Made by a program: the position numbers and the translations under genes. Of a DNA stretch of 5,335 bases, positions 1 to 5,297 are shown piece after piece (the stretch's first letter is position 1; every line of letters begins with the position of its first letter). The stretch is from DATLGB01 sp035540675 (GTDB lineage Bacteria > Actinomycetota > Thermoleophilia > Solirubrobacterales > Solirubrobacteraceae), in contig DATLGB010000151.1 in the NCBI GenBank assembly GCA_035540675.1, positions 1 through 5,335 on the forward strand, in the 5' to 3' direction. The notes beneath the pieces are model-generated. The model was not told where the DNA came from, searched no databases, and saw only the letters and a list, made by a program, of their open reading frames with translations.

Positions 1-183
1 GGCGAACGAGTAGAGCAGCGCCGCTCGGTGTGCCGTGTCGATGTACGGGTGCGCCAGCGCCGTCTCGGACGTCGCCATCTGGCGGTACTTGACGACGCCG
101 AGCCCCAGGGCCCACAGGAACATCAGCCCCGCCGCCAGGAGGACCGCCTTCGTGTCGTCGTCGAGCACCATGCCGTCGATCAT
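1..183 (-). CDS. Unrecognised membrane protein, N-terminal part only (runs off left edge)
   Basis: The first 61 codons of a gene whose remainder lies outside the window. Translation starts MIDGMVLDDDTKAVLL and contains one clear hydrophobic segment, about residues 13-31 (rich in L, A, G, V, with MFLW), preceded by an acidic DDD. A hydrophilic stretch KYRQMATSE follows, and the visible part ends HRAALLYSFA, which may open a second membrane segment. There is no stop in frame, and third codon positions are almost all G/C, as in the neighbouring genes. The ATG at 183-181 is the first in-frame start after a stop at 370-372; another ATG lies four codons in (171-169). No Shine-Dalgarno is visible upstream of either. 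The ATG overlaps, as ATGA, the stop of a doubtful upstream frame (180-485). I do not recognise the family, and a function cannot be assigned from the fragment. Confidence 0.68.
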   Translation of the reverse strand, partial: MIDGMVLDDDTKAVLLAAGLMFLWALGLGVVKYRQMATSETALAHPYIDTAHRAALLYSFA

Positions 184-489
184 CGCCGAACGGCCGGCGC
201 CGCGCCGGGCGAGGGGCGCGCCGTGACCGCCTGCGCCATCACCGAAGACGCCGGTGCGGCGGGACCGGCCACCTGCGCGTGCCCGTCGATGCCGCGTCCG
301 CGTTCGGGACGATCCCCGGTGTTGACGCGGGCTTCCAGCTCGGCGCTGCGAACGCGCTGCTGCTGCTGGTCATCGAAGGCACCGCACTCCTCCGCCGCCA
401 TCGGCACCACGCCGCTCTGAGCCGCCCGCTCACCGCCTCGGCGAAGGACACGGCCGTTGGGAGCGGCGCGACCTTCGCAAACCAAGAAA
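184..489. other. Stretch without a confident gene
   Basis: About 300 bases between the membrane-protein start and the terminator of the tRNA. Several frames are open because GC is high, but none gives a protein I recognise. The plus-strand frame 279-500 has the most coding-like base periodicity and is listed separately with low confidence. The minus frame 180-485 overlaps the start of the downstream gene as ATGA, but it encodes a low-complexity, Arg/Ala/Pro-rich product with no recognisable domain. I see no RNA gene, repeat array or clear promoter here. Confidence 0.5.
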
Positions 490-500
490 GCCCGCCGTAG
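279..500 (+). CDS. Doubtful small ORF with a hydrophobic segment
   Basis: A 73-codon plus-strand frame from a GTG at 279 to a TAG at 498-500, antisense to the general direction of the window. By hand count G/C occurs at roughly 75% of first, 56% of second and 84% of third codon positions. That is the order expected of a real gene in a GC-rich genome, though weaker than in the neighbours. The product has one possible membrane segment at about residues 21-37 (LGAANALLLLVIEG), followed by an Arg/His-rich patch. There is no Shine-Dalgarno before the GTG and no recognised family, and the stop lies inside the hairpin that terminates the opposing tRNA. It could be a small membrane peptide, a decayed gene or chance; I lean towards chance or decay. 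Confidence 0.2.
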   Translation: MPVDAASAFGTIPGVDAGFQLGAANALLLLVIEGTALLRRHRHHAALSRPLTASAKDTAVGSGATFANQESPP

Positions 501-505
501 CGGGC
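476..505 (-). terminator. Intrinsic terminator downstream of tRNA-Ile
   Basis: On the minus strand a perfect 6-bp GC stem, GCCCGC/GCGGGC (505-500 with 495-490), closes a UACG tetraloop. This is the exceptionally stable C(UNCG)G type. It is followed by a U-rich but interrupted tract, TTTCTTGGTTT (489-479). It begins 11 nt past the tRNA 3' end, so it most likely ends the tRNA transcript and possibly the whole operon. No T-tract follows on the plus strand, so it is one-directional. Confidence 0.75.
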
Positions 506-516
506 CGTCCCGGAGG

Positions 517-590
<74 letters not shown>

Positions 591-602
591 GAAGCGCCCG
601 CG

Positions 603-608
603 ATGATA
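603..608 (-). promoter_or_regulatory. Possible -10 element for tRNA-Ile
   Basis: TATCAT on the minus strand matches the TATAAT consensus at five of six positions and stands out in a GC-rich background. It is 12 nt upstream of the mature tRNA 5' end, so transcription would start about 5-7 nt before the tRNA. No good -35 is seen at 16-18 nt upstream. A short GC hairpin (612-617 with 622-627, loop TGGC) lies just upstream, between the parB stop and this element. It lacks a T-tract, so it is not a standard terminator. Confidence 0.4.
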
Positions 609-671
609 GCGGCCGCCTGGCGGCGGCGGAGACGCCCAGCGGGCCGTGGGAGCGGCGGCGCGAGGTGCCGA

Positions 672-1543
672 TCAGGCCGGCGCCGGCGCCCCCACGCGCT
701 GCGCGAGCGCGAGGGCCGCGTCGTGGGAGTCGACCGTGAGCGTCACCCGGTAGCCCTCCCCGCGCGGGGCCACCTGGACGGGGGCGCCGAGCGCCCGGCT
801 CAGGGTGTCGGCGATCTCGGCGGCGGCGGCCTCGTGGTCGGGATGCGGGCCGGCGAGCCGGCGGCGCGGCGACGGGGCGGGGCGCTCGCCGTTGGCGGCG
901 CGGGCGGCGTCCTCGGTGCGCCGAACGGTCCACTCCTCCTCCGCGGCGCGGCGGGCGAGGCGGCGGCGGGCGTCGTGGTCGCCCGCCAGCAGCAGCGCGC
1001 GGCCGTGGCCTTCGGTGAGCAGCCCGTCGGCGATCAGGTCCAGCGCCTCGTCGGGCAGGTCGAGCAGCCGCATCAGGTTCGACACGGCCACGCGGGAGCG
1101 CCCGACGCGCAGCCCGATCTCCTCGCGCGAGAGGCCCAGCTCCTCGACGAGCAGCGCGCAGGCGCGCGCTTCCTCGACCGGGTTGAGGTCCTCGCGCGCC
1201 ATGTTCTCGATCAGCGCGAGCTCGAGCGACTGCGCGTCGTCGTGCGGGCGCACCAGCGCGGGCACGGTCTCCAGCCCGGCTCGCCGGCGATCAGCTCGTA
1301 GGTGCCGCCGGGAACCGGCCGCACCAGGACGGGCTGCAGCACGCCGCGCTCGCCGAGCGATCCCGCCAGGGCGCTCAGCGCCTCCTCGTCGAAGCGGCGC
1401 CGGGGCTGGTTCGGGTTCGGCACGATCAGCTCGACCGGGAGCTGGCGCAGCTCGCCGCTCTCGGGCGCTTCGCCGGCGGCGGGGGCGGTCGTCGTCAGGA
1501 TCGCCGCCAGGCCGCGGCCCATGCCGCGCGTCGGCTCAGCCAC
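672..1543 (-). pseudogene. parB: parB, chromosome partitioning protein, frameshifted by an apparent 25-nt deletion
   Basis: ParB binds centromere-like parS sites, spreads as a CTP-dependent clamp and stimulates ParA. The gene is in two frames. From the GTG at 1543, 88 codons encode the start GMGRGLAAIL and the conserved block NQPRRRFDEEAL...LQPVLVRP...YELIAGE, then run out of frame to a TGA at 1213-1211. From about 1274 the other minus frame resumes LETVPALVRPHDD, then LALIENMAREDLNPVEEA, a helix-turn-helix (LSREEIGLRVGRSRVAVSNL) and a C-terminal dimerisation-type domain, ending with TGA at 674-672. An independent start of that piece could be the GTG at 1265. Between GE and LETVP only five bases are present, where the family normally has about ten residues. 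Restoring 25 nt would give about 298 residues, a normal length. A strong AAGGAGGT (1552-1559) precedes the start, which overlaps parA by 8 nt. It is either a true pseudogene or a sequence error. Confidence 0.9.
1275..1279 (-). other. Junction of the frameshift in parB
   Basis: The five bases CCGGG (minus strand) lie between codons for the end of YELIAGE and those for LETVP. Homologous ParB proteins carry about ten residues here (RRxRAA-type, completing the GERRxRA motif). The shortfall of 25 nt is one more than a multiple of three, which accounts for the frame change. Both flanks align well with the family, so the break is local. Confidence 0.85.
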
Positions 1544-2291
1544 GAGCGGCCACCTCCTTCGCCAGCTCGAAGTACGCCTCCGACCCGGGGCAGTGCGGGT
1601 CGTGGTGGATCACCGGCCGGCCGAAGCTCGGGGCCTCGCCCAGCCGCACGTTGCGGGGGATGACGGTGTCGAACACCAGCGACGGGAAGTGGCGGCGCAC
1701 CTCCTGCTCGACGTCCTGCGCGAGCTTCGTCCGCGCGTCGTGCATCGTGAGCAGCATCCCGGCGACCGTCAACCTCGGGTTGAGCTCACGTTGAATGAGG
1801 CTGAGGGTGTCGAGCAGCCCGGCCAGACCCTCGAGCGCGAAGTACTCCGTCTGCACCGGGACGATCACGCGGTCGGCGGCGACCAGCGCGTTGACCGTGA
1901 GCGGGCCGAGCGAGGGCGGGCAGTCGAGGATCACGAACGCGTACTGCGACCGCAGCGGCGCCAGCGCATCGCGCAGCCGCGCCTCCGATCCCGGCAGCCG
2001 CGGCAGCTCCATCGTGGCGCCGGCCAGGTCGGGCGTCGAGGCGAGCACGGAGAGGTTGCGCACGCTCGTCGGCCGCACCGCCTCCGCCGCGGGCACTCCG
2101 CCGCTGAGCACGTCGTACAGCCCCGGCGCCTCGCGCACCAGCCCGAGGCCGGTCGTGGCGTTGCCCTGCGGGTCGACGTCGACCACGAGGGTCGGGTAGC
2201 CGGCCTCGGCGATGCAGGCGGCGACGTTGACGGCCGTGGTGGTCTTGCCGACCCCGCCCTTCTGGTTGGCGATGGCGTAGACGGTGCTCAT
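1536..2291 (-). CDS. parA: ParA/Soj chromosome partitioning ATPase
   Basis: A 251-residue cytoplasmic ATPase of the MinD/ParA family. It binds DNA non-specifically as an ATP dimer and moves ParB-parS complexes during origin segregation. Visible motifs are the deviant Walker A KGGVGKTTT (residues 11-19, with signature Lys11 and catalytic Lys16), the A' region VVDVDPQGNATT (36-47), Walker B FVILDCPPS (119-127, Asp123), and the C-terminal family block IPRNVRLGEAPSFGRPV. Length is typical of short chromosomal ParA/Soj proteins lacking an N-terminal DNA-binding extension. The ATG at 2291 begins right at the Walker A strand and is preceded by only a weak GGA. A 67-nt gap separates it from rsmG and holds inverted repeats. 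Its 3' end contains the Shine-Dalgarno and start of parB. The gene looks intact, unlike its partner. Confidence 0.97.
   Translation of the reverse strand: MSTVYAIANQKGGVGKTTTAVNVAACIAEAGYPTLVVDVDPQGNATTGLGLVREAPGLYDVLSGGVPAAEAVRPTSVRNLSVLASTPDLAGATMELPRLPGSEARLRDALAPLRSQYAFVILDCPPSLGPLTVNALVAADRVIVPVQTEYFALEGLAGLLDTLSLIQRELNPRLTVAGMLLTMHDARTKLAQDVEQEVRRHFPSLVFDTVIPRNVRLGEAPSFGRPVIHHDPHCPGSEAYFELAKEVAARG
1552..1559 (-). promoter_or_regulatory. Strong ribosome binding site for parB
   Basis: AAGGAGGT on the minus strand is a full-length match to the anti-Shine-Dalgarno. It lies 8 nt before the GTG at 1543 and inside the last codons of parA. It decides the parB start, because the alternative ATG at 1522 (MGRGLAAIL) has no such site. 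Confidence 0.8.
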
Positions 2292-2324
2292 GCGGGGTCC
2301 GACGGTATCCGGCGGGGCGGCGGA

Positions 2325-2358
2325 TTCGGCCCCGAACCACCACGACGTCGCGGTTCGG
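2325..2358. repeat. Overlapping inverted repeats between rsmG and parA
   Basis: CCGAACC (2332-2338) and GGTTCGG (2352-2358) form a perfect 7-bp inverted repeat around 13 nt that include the palindrome CGACGTCG (2343-2350). The left arm also pairs with TTCGG (2325-2329) through a 2-nt spacer, so there are three related half-sites and two mutually exclusive pairings. The block abuts the rsmG stop and ends 33 nt before the parA start. No T-tract follows on the minus strand, so it is not a normal terminator. An operator or an mRNA structure is possible. Confidence 0.5.
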
Positions 2359-3033
2359 TCACGAAGCTTTTGCGGAGGGTGCGCGATTCTTCACGCCGAG
2401 TGGCCGCTTGAGCGCCATGCCGGGGCGGCGGGGGAAGCCCGGCGGGACGTCGCCCACGCGCGTGAACACCCACAGCGTCCGGTTGCGGGAGCGCGCGTAC
2501 GGCCTCACCGGGATCACCTCCGGAGCCGACAGCCCGAGCTGCGCGGCGGCGGCGCGCCCGTCGGCCGCCTCGTCCTCGGGCACGGCGCCCTTCCAGCAGA
2601 CGAGCACCCCGCGCGGGCGCAGCAGCGGCGCCGCGTACTCGCACAGCACCGGCAGCGCCGCCAGGGCGCGGGCGCAGACGGCGTCGAAGCCGTCGCCCGG
2701 ATCGACCTCCTCGGCCCGCGCCCACAGCGCGCGCGCGTTCGGCACGCCCATGCGCTCGGCGGTCGCGGCGATCCACTCGGCCTTGCGGCGCGCGCTCTCC
2801 ACCAGCACCACCGACGCGTCGGGCAGCGCCGCGGCCAGCACCAGTCCGGGCAGCCCGGCCCCCGACCCGAGGTCGGCGATGCGCCGCGCCGACCGCAGCG
2901 CCGCGACCTCGAGCCCCGCGAGCGAGTCGGCCAGGTGGACGTCCGCCGCCTCCGCGCGCGCGTGGACGGTGGTGGGTGCCTCGGGCTCCTCCAGCGCGTC
3001 CAGCAGGCGCTCGAGCGCCGGCGACGGCGCCAC
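2359..3033 (-). CDS. rsmG: 16S rRNA (guanine527-N7)-methyltransferase RsmG (GidB)
   Basis: RsmG uses S-adenosylmethionine to methylate G527 (E. coli numbering) of 16S rRNA; loss of the enzyme in other bacteria gives low-level streptomycin resistance. The 224-residue product shows the N-terminal helix leading to HLADSL (33-38) and the SAM-binding loop DLGSGAGLPG (54-63). The acidic end of strand 2, VLVES (76-80), follows, then CARALAAL (120-127; the family has SRAxAxL) and LVCWKG (144-149). The tail is basic, FPRRPGMALKRPLG, as is usual for actinobacterial members. I chose the GTG at 3033 because it overlaps the jag stop by one base (TAGTG), implying termination-reinitiation, and gives a normal length. 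A longer reading to 3087 would extend into jag. No separate Shine-Dalgarno is evident. Confidence 0.95.
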   Translation of the reverse strand: MAPSPALERLLDALEEPEAPTTVHARAEAADVHLADSLAGLEVAALRSARRIADLGSGAGLPGLVLAAALPDASVVLVESARRKAEWIAATAERMGVPNARALWARAEEVDPGDGFDAVCARALAALPVLCEYAAPLLRPRGVLVCWKGAVPEDEAADGRAAAAQLGLSAPEVIPVRPYARSRNRTLWVFTRVGDVPPGFPRRPGMALKRPLGVKNRAPSAKAS

Positions 3034-3494
3034 TACTCGAGCGGCGCGACGACGAGGTGCCGGTCGGGCTCGGCGCCCTCGGACCACGTCTCGACGCCGC
3101 CGCGCTCCTTGAGGTACTCGTGGACGACCTTTCGCTCGATCGCGCTCATCGGCTCGAGCGCGACCGGCCGGCCGTCGCGCTGCGCCCGCTCGGCGGCCTC
3201 GTCGGCCTGGCGCTGGAGGATCTCGCGCCGGCGCTCGCGATAGCCCGCGGCGTCGACGTTGACGCGCGGCCCGGCGGCGTCGCCGGTCGAGGCGACCTTG
3301 TAGGCCAGGTGCTGCACGGCGTCGATGGTGGCGCCGTGACGGCCGATGAAGGCGCCGAGGTCGTCGCCCTCCACGCGCACGTCGATCTCCTCGCCGCGGC
3401 GCTCGACCTCGACGTCGGCGTCCAGGTCCAGCGCGTCGACGATCTCCTCGACGAGGTCACGCACGCGCTCCTCGGGAGTGCCGGCGCGGCTCAC
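3033..3494 (-). CDS. jag: Jag/KhpB-type KH and R3H domain RNA-binding protein
   Basis: A 153-residue cytoplasmic RNA-binding protein. After an N-terminal helix (about 6-22), the KH fold carries the RNA-binding loop IGRHGATIDAVQHL with the GxxG signature at residues 51-54. An Arg/Glu-rich helix (GYRERRREILQRQADEAAERAQ, about 84-105) connects it to the R3H domain, with the diagnostic Arg-xxx-His at R121/H125 in ERKVVHEYL. The N-terminal Jag domain found in Firmicutes is absent, as in other actinobacterial versions. In Firmicutes the homologue KhpB/EloR acts with KhpA in post-transcriptional control of cell elongation; the same role here is inference. The GTG at 3494 overlaps the yidC stop as GTGA and has GGGGAG six bases upstream, so both coupling and a Shine-Dalgarno support it. 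A longer open reading to 4118 is antisense-like noise over yidC. Confidence 0.95.
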   Translation of the reverse strand: MSRAGTPEERVRDLVEEIVDALDLDADVEVERRGEEIDVRVEGDDLGAFIGRHGATIDAVQHLAYKVASTGDAAGPRVNVDAAGYRERRREILQRQADEAAERAQRDGRPVALEPMSAIERKVVHEYLKERGGVETWSEGAEPDRHLVVAPLE

Positions 3495-4411
3495 CGGCGC
3501 CTCCCCGAGCGCTTCTTCTTCTTGCGCGGCGGCGCCGGCGGCGGGCCGGTCGGCCGCGACGGCGCCCGCGACGAGGATCCGGCGCCGCCCGCACTCGCCG
3601 CCACCGCCCCCGCCTTGACCTGCTCGCGCTCGCGCTTGACGCGTTCGCGTTCCTCCTTCGACGGCAGCCCCAGCAGGCCGGCGACGCCCGTGGCCTTGCT
3701 CGCCTCCTCGCCGTCCGCCACCGGGCGCAGCGGCCCGAGGCGGCGGCGGACGATGGTCTGCTGCACGATCGTCCACAGGTTGGTGGTGATCCAGTACAGG
3801 AGCAGGCCGGCCGGGAACGTGTAGACGAACGGCACGAAGAACAGCGGCAGCGCGAAGATCAGCAGCCGCTGGTTGCGGTCCGCGGTCACCGACGACAGCG
3901 CGGACGACAGCAGCTGCGAGCCCACGTAGAGGATCAGCAGCGTGGCCAGGACGCCGCCCGTGGCGCGGCCGGTCAGGTCCGGGATGAAGAAGAACTCCGA
4001 CGCCGCCGTCGAACCGCAGGCGCGCTCGGTCTGCCGGCAGATCTCGAACCGAAGGTCCTCGCGCAGCAGGTAGAACAGGGAGATGAAGACCGGCAGCTGC
4101 GCCAGCATCGGCAGGCATGACGCCAGCGGATTGATCTTGTTCTCCTTGTAGAACTTCATCATCTCCTGGTTGAGCCGATCGCGGTCGCCCTTGTAGCGCT
4201 CCTGCAGGCGCTTGAGCTCCGGCTGATGGGCCGCCAGGGACTGCATCGACTTGAACTGCTTGAGCGTCAGCGGCAGCAGCGCCGCGCGCACGACCACGGT
4301 GAGGGCGATGATGGACCAGCCCCAGCTCAGCCCGGCGCCGTGGAACACCTTGAGGATCGCCTCGAAGAAGTCGATCAGCGGCTGGAGCGGGTTGGCGGCG
4401 AGGAGCATCAT
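3491..4411 (-). CDS. yidC: Membrane protein insertase YidC (Oxa1 family)
   Basis: A 306-residue inner-membrane insertase/chaperone that works alone or with SecYEG. It is the short Gram-positive type without a large extracytoplasmic domain. After an amphipathic N-terminus (LQPLIDFFEAILKVF, 9-23), the first core membrane segment spans about 28-49 and holds the conserved groove arginine (R42). A charged cytoplasmic hairpin follows (51-92; QPELKRLQERYKGD...MMKFYKENKINP). Later membrane segments are about 96-116, 153-174 and 183-221, the last probably two helices (LLIFALPLFFVPFVYTFPAGLLLYWITTNLWTIVQ without strict borders). A short external loop carries two cysteines, C125 and C132. The tail (about 225-306) is hydrophilic, Ala/Pro-rich, and ends in a Lys/Arg run (PRKKKKRSGRRR), suited to ribosome contact. 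The ATG is 2 nt past the yidD stop, with no clear Shine-Dalgarno, suggesting coupling; a second ATG follows directly. Confidence 0.97.
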   Translation of the reverse strand: MMLLAANPLQPLIDFFEAILKVFHGAGLSWGWSIIALTVVVRAALLPLTLKQFKSMQSLAAHQPELKRLQERYKGDRDRLNQEMMKFYKENKINPLASCLPMLAQLPVFISLFYLLREDLRFEICRQTERACGSTAASEFFFIPDLTGRATGGVLATLLILYVGSQLLSSALSSVTADRNQRLLIFALPLFFVPFVYTFPAGLLLYWITTNLWTIVQQTIVRRRLGPLRPVADGEEASKATGVAGLLGLPSKEERERVKREREQVKAGAVAASAGGAGSSSRAPSRPTGPPPAPPRKKKKRSGRRR

Positions 4412-4413
4412 GG

Positions 4414-4668
4414 TCAGGAGTGGGTGGCGCGGGCGCGGAAGAGGGTCTGCGCCTCCGGCGGGTCGTAGCCGCCGTGGCTGAAGGGGTTGCAGCGCAGCAC
4501 TCGCCAGGCCGCGAGCACGGAGCCGCGCAGTATGCCGAAGGTCTCGATGGACTGCAGAGCGTAGGCCGAGCAGGACGGGTGGTACTTGCAGCGCGGCGGC
4601 AGCGCCGGCGAGATCACCCGCGCGTAGAAGCGGATCGGCGCCGTCACGAGCGCCCGCAGCAGCCTCAC
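4414..4668 (-). CDS. yidD: Membrane protein insertion efficiency factor YidD
   Basis: An 84-residue protein of the YidD (DUF37) family, which lies at the inner face of the membrane and helps YidC-dependent insertion. The signature is complete: an amphipathic N-terminal helix (LLRALVTAPIRFYARVISP, 3-21), then PPRCKYHPSCSAYALQSIETFG with C27 and C33, then RVLRCNPFSHGGYDP (56-70) with C60 and the GG-D-P ending. Length is typical. The GTG at 4668 overlaps the rnpA stop as GTGA and has GGAG (4675-4678) six bases upstream. It sits between rnpA and yidC as in most bacteria. Confidence 0.96.
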   Translation of the reverse strand: MRLLRALVTAPIRFYARVISPALPPRCKYHPSCSAYALQSIETFGILRGSVLAAWRVLRCNPFSHGGYDPPEAQTLFRARATHS

Positions 4669-5033
4669 GACGCGCTCCGGCCGCCGAGCTGGTCGACGAG
4701 CTCCGCCAGCGCCGCGCGGACGCCGGGCATCCCCTCGCGCTCGGCCAGGTCGCGCGCGTCGGGGCGCGCCACGACGACGTAGTCCGAGCCCTCCGGCAGG
4801 CGCTCGGCCTCGGCCCAGAACGCCTCGCGCAGGCAGCGCTTCACGCGGTTGCGGTCGACGGCGCCGCCGACCTTGCGCGACACCGACAGGCCGAGCCGCG
4901 GGCCGTCCTGCGCGTCGTCCTCGCCGCGCGGGAACGCGTAGAGCACGAGATAGCGGTTGGCCTTCGAGCGGCCCTGCCGGTAGACGCGCTCGAACTCGGC
5001 GCTGCGCGACAGCCGGCGCCGCTTGGCCGCCAT
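4665..5033 (-). CDS. rnpA: Ribonuclease P protein component
   Basis: A 122-residue basic protein subunit that binds the catalytic RNase P RNA and helps it recognise the 5' leader of precursor tRNAs. The N-terminus RRRLSRSAEFERVYRQG (5-21) matches the family's leader-binding start. The central strand is PRLGLSVSRKVGGAV, followed by the invariant RNR motif in DRNRVKRCLREAF (60-72, R61-N62-R63). The segment DYVVVARPDA precedes the C-terminal helix. Length is normal. The ATG lies 4 nt past the rpmH stop, with only a weak GAGG very close to it (5034-5037 region), so coupling to rpmH translation is likely. The stop overlaps the yidD start by 4 nt. Confidence 0.97.
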   Translation of the reverse strand: MAAKRRRLSRSAEFERVYRQGRSKANRYLVLYAFPRGEDDAQDGPRLGLSVSRKVGGAVDRNRVKRCLREAFWAEAERLPEGSDYVVVARPDARDLAEREGMPGVRAALAELVDQLGGRSAS

Positions 5034-5037
5034 GGCC

Positions 5038-5172
5038 TCAGACGGTGAGGCGCTTGCGGCCCTTGTCGCGCCGCCGCTTGAGCACGAGCCGGCCGGCCCG
5101 GCTGCTCATCCGGTTGCGGAAGCCGTGGGCACGCGCGCGCTTGCGCTTCTTGGGCTGGTAGGTCCGCTTCAT
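5038..5172 (-). CDS. rpmH: 50S ribosomal protein L34
   Basis: A 44-residue, very basic ribosomal protein that is easily missed because of its size. It begins MKRTYQPKKRKRARAHGFR and continues NRMSSRAGRLVLKRRRDKGRKRLTV, matching the family along its whole length, including the HGFR and AGR blocks. It sits in the large subunit next to 23S rRNA. It is the first gene of the minus-strand operon and 4 nt upstream of rnpA. No classic Shine-Dalgarno is seen before the ATG, and a possible -10 element is only 11 nt upstream, so the mRNA may have a very short leader. Low-confidence alternatives for the start are not apparent. Confidence 0.97.
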   Translation of the reverse strand: MKRTYQPKKRKRARAHGFRNRMSSRAGRLVLKRRRDKGRKRLTV

Positions 5173-5182
5173 GGGGTCCGGG

Positions 5183-5188
5183 AGGATA
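5183..5188 (-). promoter_or_regulatory. Possible -10 element of the rpmH operon
   Basis: TATCCT on the minus strand (within GCTATCCTCC) matches four of six TATAAT positions, including the key TA and final T. It would start transcription within a few bases of the rpmH ATG, giving an almost leaderless mRNA, which fits the lack of a Shine-Dalgarno. No convincing -35 lies 16-18 nt upstream. A minus-strand TATA-like stretch near 5292-5297 is a more distant alternative. Confidence 0.3.
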
Positions 5189-5198
5189 GCGGCCCCGG

Positions 5199-5207
5199 TT
5201 GTGCACA
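5199..5207 (+). promoter_or_regulatory. DnaA-box-like 9-mer in the rpmH-dnaA intergenic region
   Basis: TTGTGCACA fits the actinobacterial DnaA box (TTGTCCACA; general form TTWTNCACA) with one mismatch to the former. It lies 27 nt upstream of rpmH, where dnaA is expected to follow divergently outside the window. A weaker relative, CTGTTCACG, is on the minus strand at 5222-5230. Two such sites could contribute to the origin or to DnaA control of the rpmH or dnaA promoters. The 8-mer TGTGCACA is itself palindromic, so chance or another regulator remains possible. Confidence 0.45.
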
Positions 5208-5291
5208 GCCGCTCGACAGCCGTGAACAGGGCCGCCGAAACAAATGGGCGCGTTTTGCGGGAGGCGCGTCGAGCGGCCGTGGCACCCGCGG

Positions 5292-5297
5292 TATATT
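5292..5297 (+). promoter_or_regulatory. Possible rightward -10 element, towards the expected dnaA
   Basis: TATATT on the plus strand is the most AT-rich hexamer of the region and matches five of six TATAAT positions. Seventeen bases upstream is TCGAGC (5269-5274), only a weak -35. Downstream, 5308-5313 and 5319-5324 (both GGGCCC) can pair as a 6-bp hairpin in the leader. dnaA is not in the window, so the target is inferred from the usual divergent rpmH-dnaA layout. Confidence 0.35.

Noticed and set aside
180..485. Minus-strand open frame of 101 codons whose stop overlaps the membrane-protein start as ATGA
   Set aside because: The overlap is suggestive of coupling, but the product is low-complexity and Arg/Ala/Pro-rich, its third-position G/C is not raised, its start would lie past the tRNA terminator, and it has no recognisable domain.
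612..627. GC hairpin between parB and the tRNA as a terminator
   Set aside because: The stem is perfect (GCCGCC/GGCGGC), but no T-tract follows on either strand and it sits directly upstream of the tRNA -10.
603..1301. Long plus-strand open frame opposite parB
   Set aside because: It is the mirror of the ParB coding sequence, Gly/Ala/Arg/Val-rich, without a domain. Such antisense frames are expected at this GC content.
1211..1543. Programmed ribosomal frameshifting as an explanation for the parB frame change
   Set aside because: There is no slippery heptamer at the junction, and about eight conserved residues are missing, which slippage would not explain.
805..1794. 330-codon plus-strand open frame
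   Set aside because: An extremely Ser/Arg/Ala-rich translation lying antisense to parB and parA; a typical GC-driven shadow.
1302..2411. Plus-strand open frame of about 370 codons opposite parA
   Set aside because: Arg/His/Gly-rich with no motif, while the minus strand here encodes a complete ParA with Walker motifs.
2284..3824. Further plus-strand open frames opposite rsmG, jag and yidC
   Set aside because: All overlap well-recognised minus-strand genes and have compositions typical of antisense frames.
3495..4118. Upstream extension of the jag frame to give 361 residues
   Set aside because: The extension lies out of frame inside yidC and is Pro/Ala/Arg-rich. The GTG at 3494 with GTGA overlap and GGGGAG gives a normal jag.
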